Shown here in pieces: positions 54,829 to 64,000 of a stretch of DNA of 64,000 nucleotides (positions are counted from its first letter, which is position 1; the number at the start of each line of letters is the position of its first letter). The DNA comes from Sulfurimonas sp. (GTDB lineage Bacteria; Campylobacterota; Campylobacteria; Campylobacterales; Sulfurimonadaceae): the NCBI RefSeq assembly GCF_029027585.1, contig NZ_CP093397.1, forward strand, positions 1,725,405 through 1,789,404, given 5' to 3'. The position numbers and the translations under genes are program-made. The notes under the pieces were generated by a model. It was given only the letters and a program-made list of their open reading frames with translations, made no database searches and had not been told where the DNA came from.

Positions 54829-56454
54829 CTAAATCTTAGACTGAATGGTGATTTTAGTAGCTTCAAACATCTCAATAGCTTTTTGAACCATAGGTTCATC
54901 TTTGATATCGTTTGAATCTACTTCTTTGCTAGATTCATCAGTAGATGAACAGTTCGTTACACAACTTCCACTTCCCCCAATCTCGGCTTCTTCTATCATG
55001 GAAGAGGTTTGAGGTTCAGGTTCACTAACAGTTTCTTTAGTGCATTTATTACCTTTGATTTTTGTATCAAAACCATAAACTTCTTTTACTAGATGCTGTA
55101 TAGCACCCCAACCATGTTTTAGTGCTTTTTTCCCCTCTTCATCAGGGCAACTTTCCCAAGTGAGTAATTCATTTTCATAAGATATAAATGTGATAGCTTT
55201 CTCAAAACAGATACCTAAGTCATTATTTCTATCTTTTATATTTGCGATTAGTTCATCAAATTTTTGATTTGCTTGAGGTGTGATTACTTCTGCTTGTATT
55301 TCTTTTTCAACTTTTGGTATTTCTGTAATTATTTTGGCTGTTTCTTGTGGTTTGACAATCTCTTGAGGTCTTTGAATCTCTTTTTGTAAAGACTCTATCA
55401 TTTGGTCCACTTCTTTTATACGAAGAGCTTCAATCATCTTAAAAAATATCATAGAAAGTACAAAAGAACCGTCAGCATTTATGGAAAATAGATATTTTGA
55501 ATCGCTTAAAATTCTGAAAAATCTATCTAAAACAAGAGTAGAAAAAAGTGCATCTTGGTTATACATACGCTCTTTTAGATAAGCAATTAGTTCATCTACA
55601 ACCATCTCAGCTTCATAGTCTTCAAGTACTTTTGTATAAGTTACAAGTTGCCCGTAGTCTTTTGCAAAGACAGCGCTAAATAAATCAGCGATAAATTTAG
55701 GGTCAACAAGACCTAACATATCCGTAACTGTATTAACATCAACATGATTTTTTGAGTAGATGATGGCTTGGTCTAAAAGTGTTAGAGTATCTCTAAGACT
55801 TCCACTTCCACTTCTTGCTAAAATCTCTAAAGCATCTGTTTCATAACCAATCTCTTCAAGGTTTAGTATGTGAGCTAAATGGTCTATAACCTTATTTGTT
55901 GCGATGCGTTTAAATCTAAAGTGTTGAGTACGACTAAGTATGGTTGCTGGGAGTTTTAAAGGGTCTGTTGTTGCTAAGATGAACTTTACATATTCTGGGG
56001 GTTCTTCAAGCGTTTTTAAAAGAGCATTAAAAGCAGGAGTACTTAACATATGAACTTCATCGATAATGATTACTTTAAATCTTGCACTATTTGGTTTGTA
56101 TTTTGTTTGTTCAACAAGACTTTTTATATCATCTATTCCACGATTTGAAGCCGCATCCATTTCTATGATATCAATGTGACGGTTTTGTAGTGCAGAGATG
56201 CAGTTTGAACATTTCCCGCATGGTTGATGACTTATACCTTCTTCACAAATAAGAGCCTTAGCAAAGATACGAGCAGTTGATGTTTTTCCACTTCCTCTTA
56301 GACCTGAAAAAAGGTAAGCGTGAGAGAGTCTGTTTGAATCAAGTGCTAAAGATAAGGTCTGCGATATTGTTTCTTGACCGATTAGTTCATCAAAGGTAGA
56401 TGGACGATATTTTCTTGCTAATACTTCTGAAGATGCTTTCACTAATAACTCCAA
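54829..56454 (-). CDS. dnaX: DNA polymerase III subunit gamma/tau
   Basis: Clamp-loader ATPase that loads the sliding clamp and links polymerases at the fork. The 541-residue protein has the typical start LARKYRPSTFDELIGQE (12-28), Walker A GLRGSGKTS (51-59), the zinc site cysteines (Cys70, 79, 82, 85), Walker B IIDEVHMLS and the sensor ILATTDPLKLPATILSR. The C-terminal part after about residue 360 is variable and charged, as expected for the tau region. Whether a shorter gamma form is produced is not evident. It is read toward the second adhesin gene, 12 bp away. Confidence 0.96.
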   Translation of the reverse strand: MELLVKASSEVLARKYRPSTFDELIGQETISQTLSLALDSNRLSHAYLFSGLRGSGKTSTARIFAKALICEEGISHQPCGKCSNCISALQNRHIDIIEMDAASNRGIDDIKSLVEQTKYKPNSARFKVIIIDEVHMLSTPAFNALLKTLEEPPEYVKFILATTDPLKLPATILSRTQHFRFKRIATNKVIDHLAHILNLEEIGYETDALEILARSGSGSLRDTLTLLDQAIIYSKNHVDVNTVTDMLGLVDPKFIADLFSAVFAKDYGQLVTYTKVLEDYEAEMVVDELIAYLKERMYNQDALFSTLVLDRFFRILSDSKYLFSINADGSFVLSMIFFKMIEALRIKEVDQMIESLQKEIQRPQEIVKPQETAKIITEIPKVEKEIQAEVITPQANQKFDELIANIKDRNNDLGICFEKAITFISYENELLTWESCPDEEGKKALKHGWGAIQHLVKEVYGFDTKIKGNKCTKETVSEPEPQTSSMIEEAEIGGSGSCVTNCSSTDESSKEVDSNDIKDEPMVQKAIEMFEATKITIQSKI

Positions 56455-56494
56455 ATTAAATTAAAAATATTCTATCATTTAAAGAGTTAAGATT

Positions 56495-57238
56495 TTATTT
56501 ATTGAGCCATTTCTTTGCAATGTTTTTTAAAGCATCTGTATTTTCAGAAGAGAAAAAATTTACTTTTGTCTTTTTATATTTTTTAGAAAACTCAAATTTA
56601 TCTTCAAGATATTCAACGATTGCATCTCCAGAATGAATAAGTATGCTATCATCATCAAAATAATTTTTGATTGCTTTTGATATAAGAGGAAAATGAGTAC
56701 AACCTAAGATGATGGCATCTGGTTTTTTAAGGTTTTTGAAGTAGTGTTTTAAAGTAGCATCTAAAACTTCACCCTCATAAATTTCTTCTTCAACAAGTGG
56801 AACAAATAGTCCTGTCGCTTTTGACTCTATATTTTTAAATTCTTTATTTGTTAAACCTATTTCATAAGCTTTTGAGTTTATAGTTGCGTTTGTTCCTAAA
56901 ACTAAAATATTTGCATTTTTGTCATCAAGTGCATTTGCTGTGGCTAAGATGCCAGCTTCAACCACACCGATAACAGGACAGCTAGAATGCTCTCTCATCT
57001 CATCTAATGCGTGAGCACTTACAGAGTTACAAGCGACTATGATAAGGTCTATCTCAAAATCTTTGAAAAATTCAACTGCTTCAATAGCGTAACGAATTAT
57101 GGTGCTTTTATCTTTAATGCCATAAGGAACACGAGCAGTATCTCCGAAGTAGATTATTTCCTCAAAGAGTTCATGTTTTAAAAGTGATTTAACAACAGTT
57201 AATCCACCAATTCCACTATCAAAGACACCAACTTTCAC
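56495..57238 (-). CDS. murI: Glutamate racemase
   Basis: Makes D-glutamate for peptidoglycan. The 247-residue protein has the N-terminal [10 protein letters not shown] (6-15, with Asp7), the two catalytic cysteines Cys70 (VACNSVSA) and Cys180 (LGCTHFPLI), and the conserved [10 protein letters not shown] (31-40). Length is typical. Its start overlaps the rho stop by 4 bp (ATGA), so it is translationally coupled to rho; the rho-murI pair is also seen in other Campylobacterota. Confidence 0.97.
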   Translation of the reverse strand: MKVGVFDSGIGGLTVVKSLLKHELFEEIIYFGDTARVPYGIKDKSTIIRYAIEAVEFFKDFEIDLIIVACNSVSAHALDEMREHSSCPVIGVVEAGILATANALDDKNANILVLGTNATINSKAYEIGLTNKEFKNIESKATGLFVPLVEEEIYEGEVLDATLKHYFKNLKKPDAIILGCTHFPLISKAIKNYFDDDSILIHSGDAIVEYLEDKFEFSKKYKKTKVNFFSSENTDALKNIAKKWLNK

Positions 57239-58593
57239 GAGTTTGTATTCATACTTTCTAAAAATTCTTCATTAGTTTCTTTTTTACCCATAGTTGTATA
57301 GATAAATTTTAAAGCTTCAACTTCATTATCTTGCTTATGTAGCATCTGACGAAGGATAAATACTTTTTGTAAATTTTCTTTACCAAGAAGAAGCTCATCT
57401 TTACGAGTTCCAGATTTAAGAATGTCGATAGCTGGAAAGATTCTTCTGTCTGCGATTTTTCTATCAAGAACAACTTCCATATTTCCTGTACCTTTGAACT
57501 CTTCAAAGATAACTTCATCCATTCTACTTCCTGTATCTATAAGAGCAGTAGCGATAATAGTTAAACTTCCTCCATTTTCTATGTTTCTAGCAGCACCAAA
57601 AAAGCGTTTTGGTTTATGAAGAGCATTTGCATCTACACCACCTGAAAGAACTTTACCACTTGATGGAGTTACTGTATTGTAAGCACGAGCTAGACGAGTT
57701 ATAGAGTCAAGAAGTATTACTACATCTTTTCCAAGTTCAACGCGTCTTTTTGCTTTTTCTATAACCATCTCGGCTACTTTCACATGGTTTTTTGCAGGCA
57801 TATCAAAAGTAGAACTATAAACTTCACCTTTAACACTTCTCTCCATATCTGTAACCTCTTCAGGTCGTTCATCAACAAGTAAAACCATCATGTCTATGTC
57901 TGGATGATTTTTACTAATTCCATGAGCGATTTCTTTTAAAAGTTCAGTTTTACCACTTCTTGGAGGTGCAACAATTAAACCCCGTTGTCCTTTTCCGATA
58001 GGAGAAAATAGGTCTAACATACGACCTGTCAAACCTTTTTCTCTATACTCTAGTTTTATTTGGTCTTCTGGATAAAGTGGTGTTAAGTTTTCAAAAAGAG
58101 GTCTTTTTTTACTCTCTTCTGGAGGAAGGCTATTTACTGCTTCTATCTTGATAAGTGCGTAGTAACGCTCTTGGTCTTTTGGAGGGCGAACTTGTCCAGT
58201 TACAACATCACCATTTCTAAGTGCAAATCTTTTTATTTGTGTATTTGACACATAAGCATCATTGATACTTTCATTAAAACTTTTATCAATCGAACGGATA
58301 AATCCATACCCATCTTGCATGATTTCTAAGATTCCACTAAAGAGTATAAACCCACCTTGTTCTGTCTGAGCTTTTAGAATTTCAAAAATTATATCTTGTC
58401 TTTTTAACTCATTTGGGTGTTCAACTTTTAGATCAACTGCGATAACTGTTAGCTCTTCAGTACTTTTAGTACGAAGGTCTTCAACACTAGCACCTTTTAC
58501 AGGTTTATGAGTTCTTGTTTTTGAGTTGTTTCTGTTATTTGGGCTTTTTGAGTTGTTGTTTCTGCGGGGTTGTTGTGAATTGTTTTCACTCAT
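57235..58593 (-). CDS. rho: Transcription termination factor Rho
   Basis: Hexameric RNA helicase that terminates transcription. The 452-residue protein has a basic, Asn/Arg-rich N-terminal extension (first about 35 residues), the RNA-binding cold-shock-like domain ([20 protein letters not shown], about 76-95), Walker [10 protein letters not shown], Walker [16 protein letters not shown] with the Q loop after it, and the C-terminal RNA-binding R loop ([20 protein letters not shown]). The N-terminal extension is longer than in E. coli Rho (419 residues total). It is the first gene of the rho-murI operon. Confidence 0.98.
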   Translation of the reverse strand: MSENNSQQPRRNNNSKSPNNRNNSKTRTHKPVKGASVEDLRTKSTEELTVIAVDLKVEHPNELKRQDIIFEILKAQTEQGGFILFSGILEIMQDGYGFIRSIDKSFNESINDAYVSNTQIKRFALRNGDVVTGQVRPPKDQERYYALIKIEAVNSLPPEESKKRPLFENLTPLYPEDQIKLEYREKGLTGRMLDLFSPIGKGQRGLIVAPPRSGKTELLKEIAHGISKNHPDIDMMVLLVDERPEEVTDMERSVKGEVYSSTFDMPAKNHVKVAEMVIEKAKRRVELGKDVVILLDSITRLARAYNTVTPSSGKVLSGGVDANALHKPKRFFGAARNIENGGSLTIIATALIDTGSRMDEVIFEEFKGTGNMEVVLDRKIADRRIFPAIDILKSGTRKDELLLGKENLQKVFILRQMLHKQDNEVEALKFIYTTMGKKETNEEFLESMNTNS

Positions 58594-58640
58594 GTAGTAG
58601 GTACCTTAGTTTTAATTGAGATTTTCTATGCAAGATTTTC

Positions 58641-58673
58641 TATTGTAAGTTTTAATGGTGTAATTTTACAATA
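58641..58673. promoter_or_regulatory. 8-bp inverted repeat between marR and rho
   Basis: TATTGTAA (58641-58648) and TTACAATA (58666-58673) pair perfectly. It lies after the MarR-type gene and before rho, both on the minus strand, so it may end the first transcript or form part of the rho leader, which is often autoregulated. No U-run follows it. Confidence 0.35.
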
Positions 58674-58704
58674 ATAGACTAGATAAAGTCAAGTTTGTGA
58701 TTTA

Positions 58705-59199
58705 TTATTCAATGTCATCAAGTGCTTTAAAGAGTAAATCTGACATGCTTTTCCTCTCATCGCTCTTTATATGAGCAAATATTGCTTCTTCAAGCTCTAT
58801 TACATCAGCTAAAGATTTTTCTAAAATATCGTTACCACTTGGAGTTAACTGAACAAGCTTACTCCTTTTATCTTCTTCATTATCCAGTCTTTTAATGAAC
58901 CCTTTTTTTTCTAATTTTTTTAATACCTTAGTCATTCCTCCTGAAGAGAAAAGTAATCTTTCATATAGTTTTGTCGGAGTAAGTGTATATTTTTCATCAT
59001 GAGCAGAATAAAGAGATGCAAGAACATCTATTTGACTATTAGATAGATTGTATTTTTTGTCCAATAAGTTTCCAATTTTTGCAAAAAGCTTTTGAGAGAG
59101 CATAAATAAAGGAAGAGTCACATATCCTATATCGCTATTAGAACATATATGACCATCTTTTTTGTTGTCAAGATGTAATTTTAATTCGTTAGCATTCAT
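58705..59199 (-). CDS. MarR-family transcriptional regulator
   Basis: The start at 59199 (MNANELKLHL) is preferred over 59217 because of the more usual N terminus; neither has a strong ribosome site. The protein (about 164 residues) has the MarR winged helix: LYSAHDEKYTLTPTKLYERLLFSSGGMTKVLKKLEKKGFIKRLDNEEDKRSKLVQLTPSG (split over residues about 65-125, with the wing DEEDKRS). It is divergent from the RND efflux operon 113 bp away. A loose inverted repeat (GAAAGACATA ... TATGTTATCTTTC, 59248-59282) in the gap is a candidate operator. It probably represses the pump (inference from layout). Confidence 0.9.
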   Translation of the reverse strand: MNANELKLHLDNKKDGHICSNSDIGYVTLPLFMLSQKLFAKIGNLLDKKYNLSNSQIDVLASLYSAHDEKYTLTPTKLYERLLFSSGGMTKVLKKLEKKGFIKRLDNEEDKRSKLVQLTPSGNDILEKSLADVIELEEAIFAHIKSDERKSMSDLLFKALDDIE

Positions 59200-59311
59200 A
59201 AATAGAAGTATAATCATATTCTGCTTATAAGTAAATATAGCATATTAGAAAGACATATTTAAGAAAAAGTATGTTATCTTTCCAGCAAGACAAATGGGAA
59301 GGGTAGAAATT

Positions 59312-60355
59312 ATGAAATATATGCTGTTGGCAATCGTACTGTTTTTAAATATGCAAGCAAGTGAAACTAAAGGTGCTCAACCACCATCTTTAGTAAAAAC
59401 TGTAAAAGTTAAAGAGGGTTACGCAAACTCTCTTCAAAATTATGTAGGAACTCTTTACTACGATAGAAATTCAGAGCTTGCTTCTGAGAGTTCAGGTGTA
59501 GTGAGTAAACTTTATGCAAAAGAAGGACAAAGAGTAAAAAGAGGAAATATTCTTTTAAAACTAGAGAGTTCTATTTTAGAAGCTAAGCTAAAAGCAAAAC
59601 AAGCAATTTTAAACTCTTTTTTAGCACAACAAACCAAACAACAAAAAGATTTAAAGCGGGCAGAAGTCCTTATAAATAAAAAGAGTATCGCACAGAGTAG
59701 TTACGATAATACTTACTATACATTAGAAGCACTAAACGCAGAGATTGAGTCACATAAAGCAGAACTTCTTGCTATGAAAATAGAACTTCAAAAAAAGAGT
59801 ATAAGAGCACCTTTTAATGGGATAGTTGTAAAAAGAGAGGTGGATATAGGTGAATGGGTTGCTGTTGGAAGTAGTGTATTTAATATAATAGACCCAAAAA
59901 GTATAGAAGCAAGAATAAATGTTCCTAGTAGATTTTTAAAGACCCTATCAAAAGGACAAAAACTGCAAGCTAAAATAGAGAAAAAAGAGTTAGAAGTAAG
60001 TGTTAAAAGTATAGTCCCCTTAGCTGATAAATCTAGTCGTAGTTTTCCTGTAAAACTTTCATTTAACTCTCAAAAAAATCTTATAGAGGGAATGAGAATA
60101 GATGTAAAAGTACCTACTCTAAAAAAAGAAAAAGTTCTTCTTGTCCCCCGCGATGCTGTAATCAAGCGTTTTGGAAATTTTGTAGTATTTGTCGTTGTAG
60201 ATTCTAAAGCTACGATGATTCCAGTAAGTGTAATTAACTATACTAACAATGAAGCTGCTATTTCAGCACAAGGTTTAAAAGTAGGAATGAGCGTAGTTAT
60301 AAAAGGAAATGAAAGAATTTTTCCAAATATGCCCGTTGTTGAGAAGGCAAATTAA
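59312..60355 (+). CDS. RND efflux periplasmic adaptor (membrane fusion protein)
   Basis: The start at 59312 gives a signal peptide (MKYMLLAIVLFLNMQA) and lies behind GGGAAGGGTAG; an ATG at 59294 overlaps that site. The mature protein (about 330 residues) has the lipoyl-like split domain (ASESSGVVSKLYAKEGQRVK then IRAPFNGIVVKREVDIGEWV), a coiled-coil hairpin between them (about 80-145) and beta-barrel and proximal domains, the AcrA/MexA-type layout. It bridges the inner-membrane pump and the outer-membrane channel. The pump gene starts at its last base. Confidence 0.93.
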   Translation: MKYMLLAIVLFLNMQASETKGAQPPSLVKTVKVKEGYANSLQNYVGTLYYDRNSELASESSGVVSKLYAKEGQRVKRGNILLKLESSILEAKLKAKQAILNSFLAQQTKQQKDLKRAEVLINKKSIAQSSYDNTYYTLEALNAEIESHKAELLAMKIELQKKSIRAPFNGIVVKREVDIGEWVAVGSSVFNIIDPKSIEARINVPSRFLKTLSKGQKLQAKIEKKELEVSVKSIVPLADKSSRSFPVKLSFNSQKNLIEGMRIDVKVPTLKKEKVLLVPRDAVIKRFGNFVVFVVVDSKATMIPVSVINYTNNEAAISAQGLKVGMSVVIKGNERIFPNMPVVEKAN

Positions 60356-63300
60356 TGAACTTCATTGATATATCTATAAAAAAACCAGTTAGTGTTTTTG
60401 TTGGTATAATATTGATTCTTATGTTTGGTATGGTGGCTTTAAGCCAATTACCTTATAAGCTTACTCCAAATGTAATCGAGCCTGAGATAGGTGTTGTAAC
60501 CATTTGGCCGGGAGCTACTCCGAGTGAAATAGAGCGTGATATAGTTGAAAAACAAGAAGAACAGTTAAAATCTACTCCTGGGCTTGTCAACTATGAAGCC
60601 ACAGCATCTGATAATCTTTCAGAAATAACTCTGACTTTTGAAGTTGGAACTGATATGAATAAGGCTCTTCTTGAGGTATCTAATAAACTAAACCAAGTTG
60701 ATAGCTATCCTGAGAATGTCCAAAAGCCAATTATCCAGTCTGCCGGATCAAACGCATCTCCTACAATTTGGATGGGATTTGTTGTAAATGAAGGTAATGA
60801 TAGAGATGTTGATACATATCTTACCTACTTAGACAATGAAGTAAAAGAGAAGTTTGAGCGAGTAAATGGAGTAGCTAGCATATTTATACCAGGTGGTACA
60901 AAAGACCAACTTCATATAAAACTTTTTCCACAAAGACTAGCTGCTCATGGACTTACAATCGACTCTGTTGCCTTAGCTATTCAAAATGAAAATGTAGATA
61001 CTGCCGCTGGAACGGTAGATATTGATAGGCGTACATATCGTGTAAGAGTATCAGCTAGATTTACCTCAATTCAAGATTTGGAGCAAATGGTTCTATTTAA
61101 TGATGGACAGAAAAGTATCCGCCTTGGCGATGTGGCTGAAATATCAAAAGGTTATGAAAAAGTTGTAGCAAATATTTTAGTATCAAATGGAGATAAATTA
61201 AGTAAAGCACTAATATATGGTGTTAGAATGGAGCCATCTGCTAATGTTGTAGCTACTACAAACAGAGTTGAAAAAGTGATGGAAAATCTAAATGCAAATG
61301 TACTCCCAGAGCATAATATTCACTTAGAGTGGTATTATGATCAAAGAGGATATATTCAGGGTGCAATAGATTTAGTTCAGCAAAATATTGCAGTTGGAGC
61401 AGTGTTAGCAATTATAATTTTATTACTATTTTTACGCTCATTTTTACCAACTGCAGTTGTATCAGCATCTATTCCTATTAGTATTGTTGCTACATTTATT
61501 GTTTTAAATGTAATGGATAGAAGTTTAAATACTATCTCATTAGCAGGTATTTCATTTGCTGTTGGTATGTTACTTGATAGTGCTATTGTTGTTTTAGAAA
61601 ACATTGATAGACATCTTAAGATGGGTAAAAAACCATTTGATGCAGCGCATGATGGTACAGTTGAAGTTTGGGGTGCTCTTGTAGCATCTGCATTAACAAC
61701 TATTGCGGTTTTCTTGCCTGTAATATTTTTAGAATCAGAAGCTGGACAGCTCTTTAAAGATATTGCTATTGCAGTAACAGCAGCTATTACATTTTCTCTT
61801 TTTGTATCTGTATCAGTTATTCCGATGTTTTGGACACAGCTTATAAAGATGAGTTCAACTGACCATGAAAAAGAGCATGAAGTTACTAAAAAACCAGATT
61901 CATTTTTAATTCGCATTGCTAAAAAAGTAGCTGCACTATTTATGTCTGGAGTCACATGGAGTCTAGAAAGAAGAATAAATCAGTTTATAACTATTATTTT
62001 TATGGGTAGCATCTCTGTTGCAACAATAGTTCTACTTTTTCCAAAGATGGAGTACCTTCCACAAGGAAATCAAAATCTAATAATGAATATTTTAATTCCG
62101 CCTCCGGGACTCTCAGAAAATGAGAAAAAAGAGATAGGGGTTAAGATATATGAACATATGAAGCCTCACTATGAAGAAGAGGTAGATAGTATTCCTCCTA
62201 TAAAAAATAGTTTCTATGTCTCATATGGGGATCTAATTATTCAAGGTATGATTTCAGATGAAGAGAGTCGTGCAACAGAATATATTCCATTTATGATGCC
62301 CGTTGTAAACAGCTTCCCAGGGGTATTTGGTATTTCGCTTCAAAGTGGCGTATTTGAGCAAGGGATAGGTGAGGGCAGAAATATCGACATCGATATTAGT
62401 GGTCAAAATATGTCTAAACTAACTCAAATAGGTGGAATGCTTTTTGGTGCAATCTCTGGAGGAATAAAAGGTGCTCAAATTCGTCCTGTTCCATCTATTG
62501 AACTTCTATTTCCAGAAGCTTTAATAATTCCAGATCGTAATGCTTTAGCAAATGTTGGTATGAGTAGTAGAAGTTTTGGGTTTGCAGCAGATGTACTTCT
62601 TGATGGACGAAAAATCAGTGAGTATACTCAAGATGGAGAGAAATCTATAGATATGATTTTAAAATCACACGATAGTATGATTAACTCACCTGAAGCACTC
62701 TATTTAACTCAGGTTACAACGCCAAAAGCTGGTCTTGTTCCTATGTCTGAACTCTCTCAAATGAAACATACGACTAGTATTACAAAGATTCGTCATGTTG
62801 ATGGTAAAAGAACTATTACACTTCAAGTTACACCACCAAGTACAATGACTCTTCAAGAGAGTGTGGAAAAGTTGGAAGTAATTATAAAAAATGCTATCCC
62901 TCCAAATATGCTTGAGGATTCAACTAAGGTAAAACTAGCAGGAAAAGCGGATAAACTTGCTCAAACCATAGAGTCTATGAAGTGGAACTTGGTATTTGCA
63001 CTGGTAATTATATATCTATTGATGAGTGCCTTGTTTGGGAATTTCATTTATCCCTTAGTGATTCTTTTTACAGTGCCAATGGCAACTGCTGGTGGCTTTG
63101 TAGGTCTTAAACTTACAAATATGTTTGTAGCACCACAACCGCTTGATGTACTGACTATGTTAGGATTTATTATTCTTATTGGGATTGTTGTAAATAACGC
63201 TATTTTGATAGTGCATCAAGCCTTAAATAATATGCGTCATAACGCAATGGAACCAAAAGAAGCGATTATTGAAGCTACTCGTTCACGACTTAGACCCATC

Positions 63301-63501
63301 TTTATGAGTTCTTTGACTTCTGTATTTGGTATGTTACCACTTGTTTTAGTCCCTGGTCCAGGTTCTGAATTTTATAGAGGTTTAGGTTCAGTAATCACAG
63401 GGGGACTTGCACTTTCAATGTTATTTACTATTTTAGTAACACCAGCACTTATGTACTTGATGATAAGTTTGACAAGTAAAAAAGAGAAGGAGATAAAATG
63501 A
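60355..63501 (+). CDS. RND-family efflux pump, inner-membrane subunit
   Basis: A 1048-residue proton-driven exporter of the AcrB/HAE1 superfamily. It has the first transmembrane helix at 10-28 (PVSVFVGIILILMFGMVAL), the family box WPGATPSEIERDIVEKQEEQ (51-70), large periplasmic loops, and the central helix GISFAVGMLLDSAIVVLENI. That helix holds one of the two usual Asp residues of the proton relay; the second position is Ser. A second set of helices follows near the C terminus (from VFALVIIYLLMSALFGNFIY). Substrates may include drugs, bile-like compounds or metals; the sequence does not decide. Divergent MarR regulation is likely. Confidence 0.94.
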   Translation: MNFIDISIKKPVSVFVGIILILMFGMVALSQLPYKLTPNVIEPEIGVVTIWPGATPSEIERDIVEKQEEQLKSTPGLVNYEATASDNLSEITLTFEVGTDMNKALLEVSNKLNQVDSYPENVQKPIIQSAGSNASPTIWMGFVVNEGNDRDVDTYLTYLDNEVKEKFERVNGVASIFIPGGTKDQLHIKLFPQRLAAHGLTIDSVALAIQNENVDTAAGTVDIDRRTYRVRVSARFTSIQDLEQMVLFNDGQKSIRLGDVAEISKGYEKVVANILVSNGDKLSKALIYGVRMEPSANVVATTNRVEKVMENLNANVLPEHNIHLEWYYDQRGYIQGAIDLVQQNIAVGAVLAIIILLLFLRSFLPTAVVSASIPISIVATFIVLNVMDRSLNTISLAGISFAVGMLLDSAIVVLENIDRHLKMGKKPFDAAHDGTVEVWGALVASALTTIAVFLPVIFLESEAGQLFKDIAIAVTAAITFSLFVSVSVIPMFWTQLIKMSSTDHEKEHEVTKKPDSFLIRIAKKVAALFMSGVTWSLERRINQFITIIFMGSISVATIVLLFPKMEYLPQGNQNLIMNILIPPPGLSENEKKEIGVKIYEHMKPHYEEEVDSIPPIKNSFYVSYGDLIIQGMISDEESRATEYIPFMMPVVNSFPGVFGISLQSGVFEQGIGEGRNIDIDISGQNMSKLTQIGGMLFGAISGGIKGAQIRPVPSIELLFPEALIIPDRNALANVGMSSRSFGFAADVLLDGRKISEYTQDGEKSIDMILKSHDSMINSPEALYLTQVTTPKAGLVPMSELSQMKHTTSITKIRHVDGKRTITLQVTPPSTMTLQESVEKLEVIIKNAIPPNMLEDSTKVKLAGKADKLAQTIESMKWNLVFALVIIYLLMSALFGNFIYPLVILFTVPMATAGGFVGLKLTNMFVAPQPLDVLTMLGFIILIGIVVNNAILIVHQALNNMRHNAMEPKEAIIEATRSRLRPIFMSSLTSVFGMLPLVLVPGPGSEFYRGLGSVITGGLALSMLFTILVTPALMYLMISLTSKKEKEIK

Positions 63502-64000
63502 GAATCATTTTAATTTTTGTATCATCATATATGGCACTGTTTGGATTGACTCTATCCCAATCAATTGAGTTGGCTTTAAGCAATTCTCCTAAAATTTTAA
63601 TTTCTAAAAGTAATGTAAAGTATAGCCAGTATATAAAAGATGAAGCGACAGGTGCTTACCATCCAACGCTTGAAGCAGGATTTGCTTGGCAGGAACTTGA
63701 GAACCCTACGGCATTTACATTTAGTCCGAGTCATAACTATAACCTGAGTTTAAAGTACAACCTTTTTAATGGTTTTTCTGATTACTCTACTGTTAGCTCT
63801 AAAGACTCTGAACTAAAATCTGCAAAGCTTGAAAGTAAGGCTATTATTTCAGATTTAAAGTTAGCCGTTACTCTAGCATATACTTCTTACCTAAAAGCAA
63901 GAAAACTCATTAAATCTCAAGAAGAGCAGTTAGCATCTTTAACTAAACAATACGATGATACAAATGTAAGATATGAGCAGGGTATAGTTGCTAAAAATGA
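63498..64000 (+). CDS. TolC-family outer-membrane efflux protein, N-terminal part (cut by window end)
   Basis: Starts at ATG 63498, overlapping the pump stop (ATGA) with AAGGAG just upstream, and stays open to the window edge (167 codons). It has a signal peptide of about 17 residues (ending MALFG), then LTLSQSIELALSNSPKILIS, the typical first helix of TolC-like channels, YHPTLEAGFAWQ before the first beta strands, and LKYNLFNGFSDYSTV (the LFNG motif). It completes a tripartite RND system with the two upstream genes. Confidence 0.92.
   Translation, partial: MRIILIFVSSYMALFGLTLSQSIELALSNSPKILISKSNVKYSQYIKDEATGAYHPTLEAGFAWQELENPTAFTFSPSHNYNLSLKYNLFNGFSDYSTVSSKDSELKSAKLESKAIISDLKLAVTLAYTSYLKARKLIKSQEEQLASLTKQYDDTNVRYEQGIVAKN

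Noticed and set aside
54829-55200. Frameshift site making a short gamma form of DnaX
   Set aside because: The only A-run in the candidate region (GGG AAA AAA GCA) is not an in-frame A_AAA_AAG heptamer and no stimulatory hairpin is evident.
61377-61955. 192-codon minus-strand open frame inside the RND pump gene
   Set aside because: It is antisense to conserved transmembrane and loop sequence of the pump, with no promoter, ribosome site or protein similarity.
63498-64000. TolC-like gene as the outer-membrane part of a type I exporter for the adhesins
   Set aside because: It overlaps the RND pump gene and follows its adaptor, so it belongs to that efflux operon; sharing with a type I exporter cannot be excluded but nothing supports it.

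Overview
The window is AT-rich bacterial chromosome, most likely from a free-living member of the Campylobacterota (Epsilonproteobacteria; Sulfurimonas-, Sulfurovum- or Arcobacter-like). The evidence is the tpiA-fabI pair, the run HP0268-like nuclease / miaB / DUF374 acyltransferase that matches Helicobacter gene order, and protein sequences close to Helicobacter FabI and HP0268. Genus is an inference; no rRNA gene is present.

Layout. 1-14.8 kb is mostly core genes: tpiA end, fabI, a porin, an orphan DppB-type permease, nusA, then a tightly overlapping operon (HP0268-like, miaB, DUF374 acyltransferase, a membrane-anchored protein, a Xer-type recombinase and a PilM/PilN/PilO-like trio). Convergent to it are rimO and tilS, the latter split by a one-base frameshift in a T7 run. 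A perfect 19-bp palindrome lies between rimO and a divergent YhiN-type flavoprotein. 14.8-19.9 kb is a scarred accessory region: a duplicated small secreted-protein gene, three tRNA-Val-related sequences (one intact), a 1.8-kb remnant integrative element bounded by tRNA-Ser 3' ends and carrying a probable AbiE-like (type IV) toxin-antitoxin pair, a Fic protein and an IS30-type remnant. 20-30 kb holds pckA, dedA, uvrB, a RelE/ParE-type toxin-antitoxin pair inserted between two copies of the uvrB 5' end, a hemerythrin stub, tex, a divergent PAS/CZB sensory pair and a full-length arginine-kinase-like phosphagen kinase, which is rare in bacteria.

30-54.8 kb is the most striking part: two LapA-type giant adhesins (5118 and 2269 residues) flank a two-component system and a tiny CI-like DNA-binding protein. 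Both adhesins begin with a near-identical retention module containing a TAAG site of the kind cut by LapG, share about 75 bp of identical leader with a small inverted repeat, and end with related type I secretion signals. The larger one contains 35 apparently identical 321-bp (107-residue) tandem repeats spanning 11.2 kb and a von Willebrand A domain near its C terminus. The layout suggests coordinated control of two alternative or cooperating surface adhesins (inference). No LapD, LapG or dedicated type I secretion genes lie in the window.

54.8-64 kb returns to core genes on the minus strand (dnaX, murI, rho) and ends with a MarR-type regulator divergent from an RND efflux operon (adaptor, pump, start of a TolC-like gene cut by the window edge).
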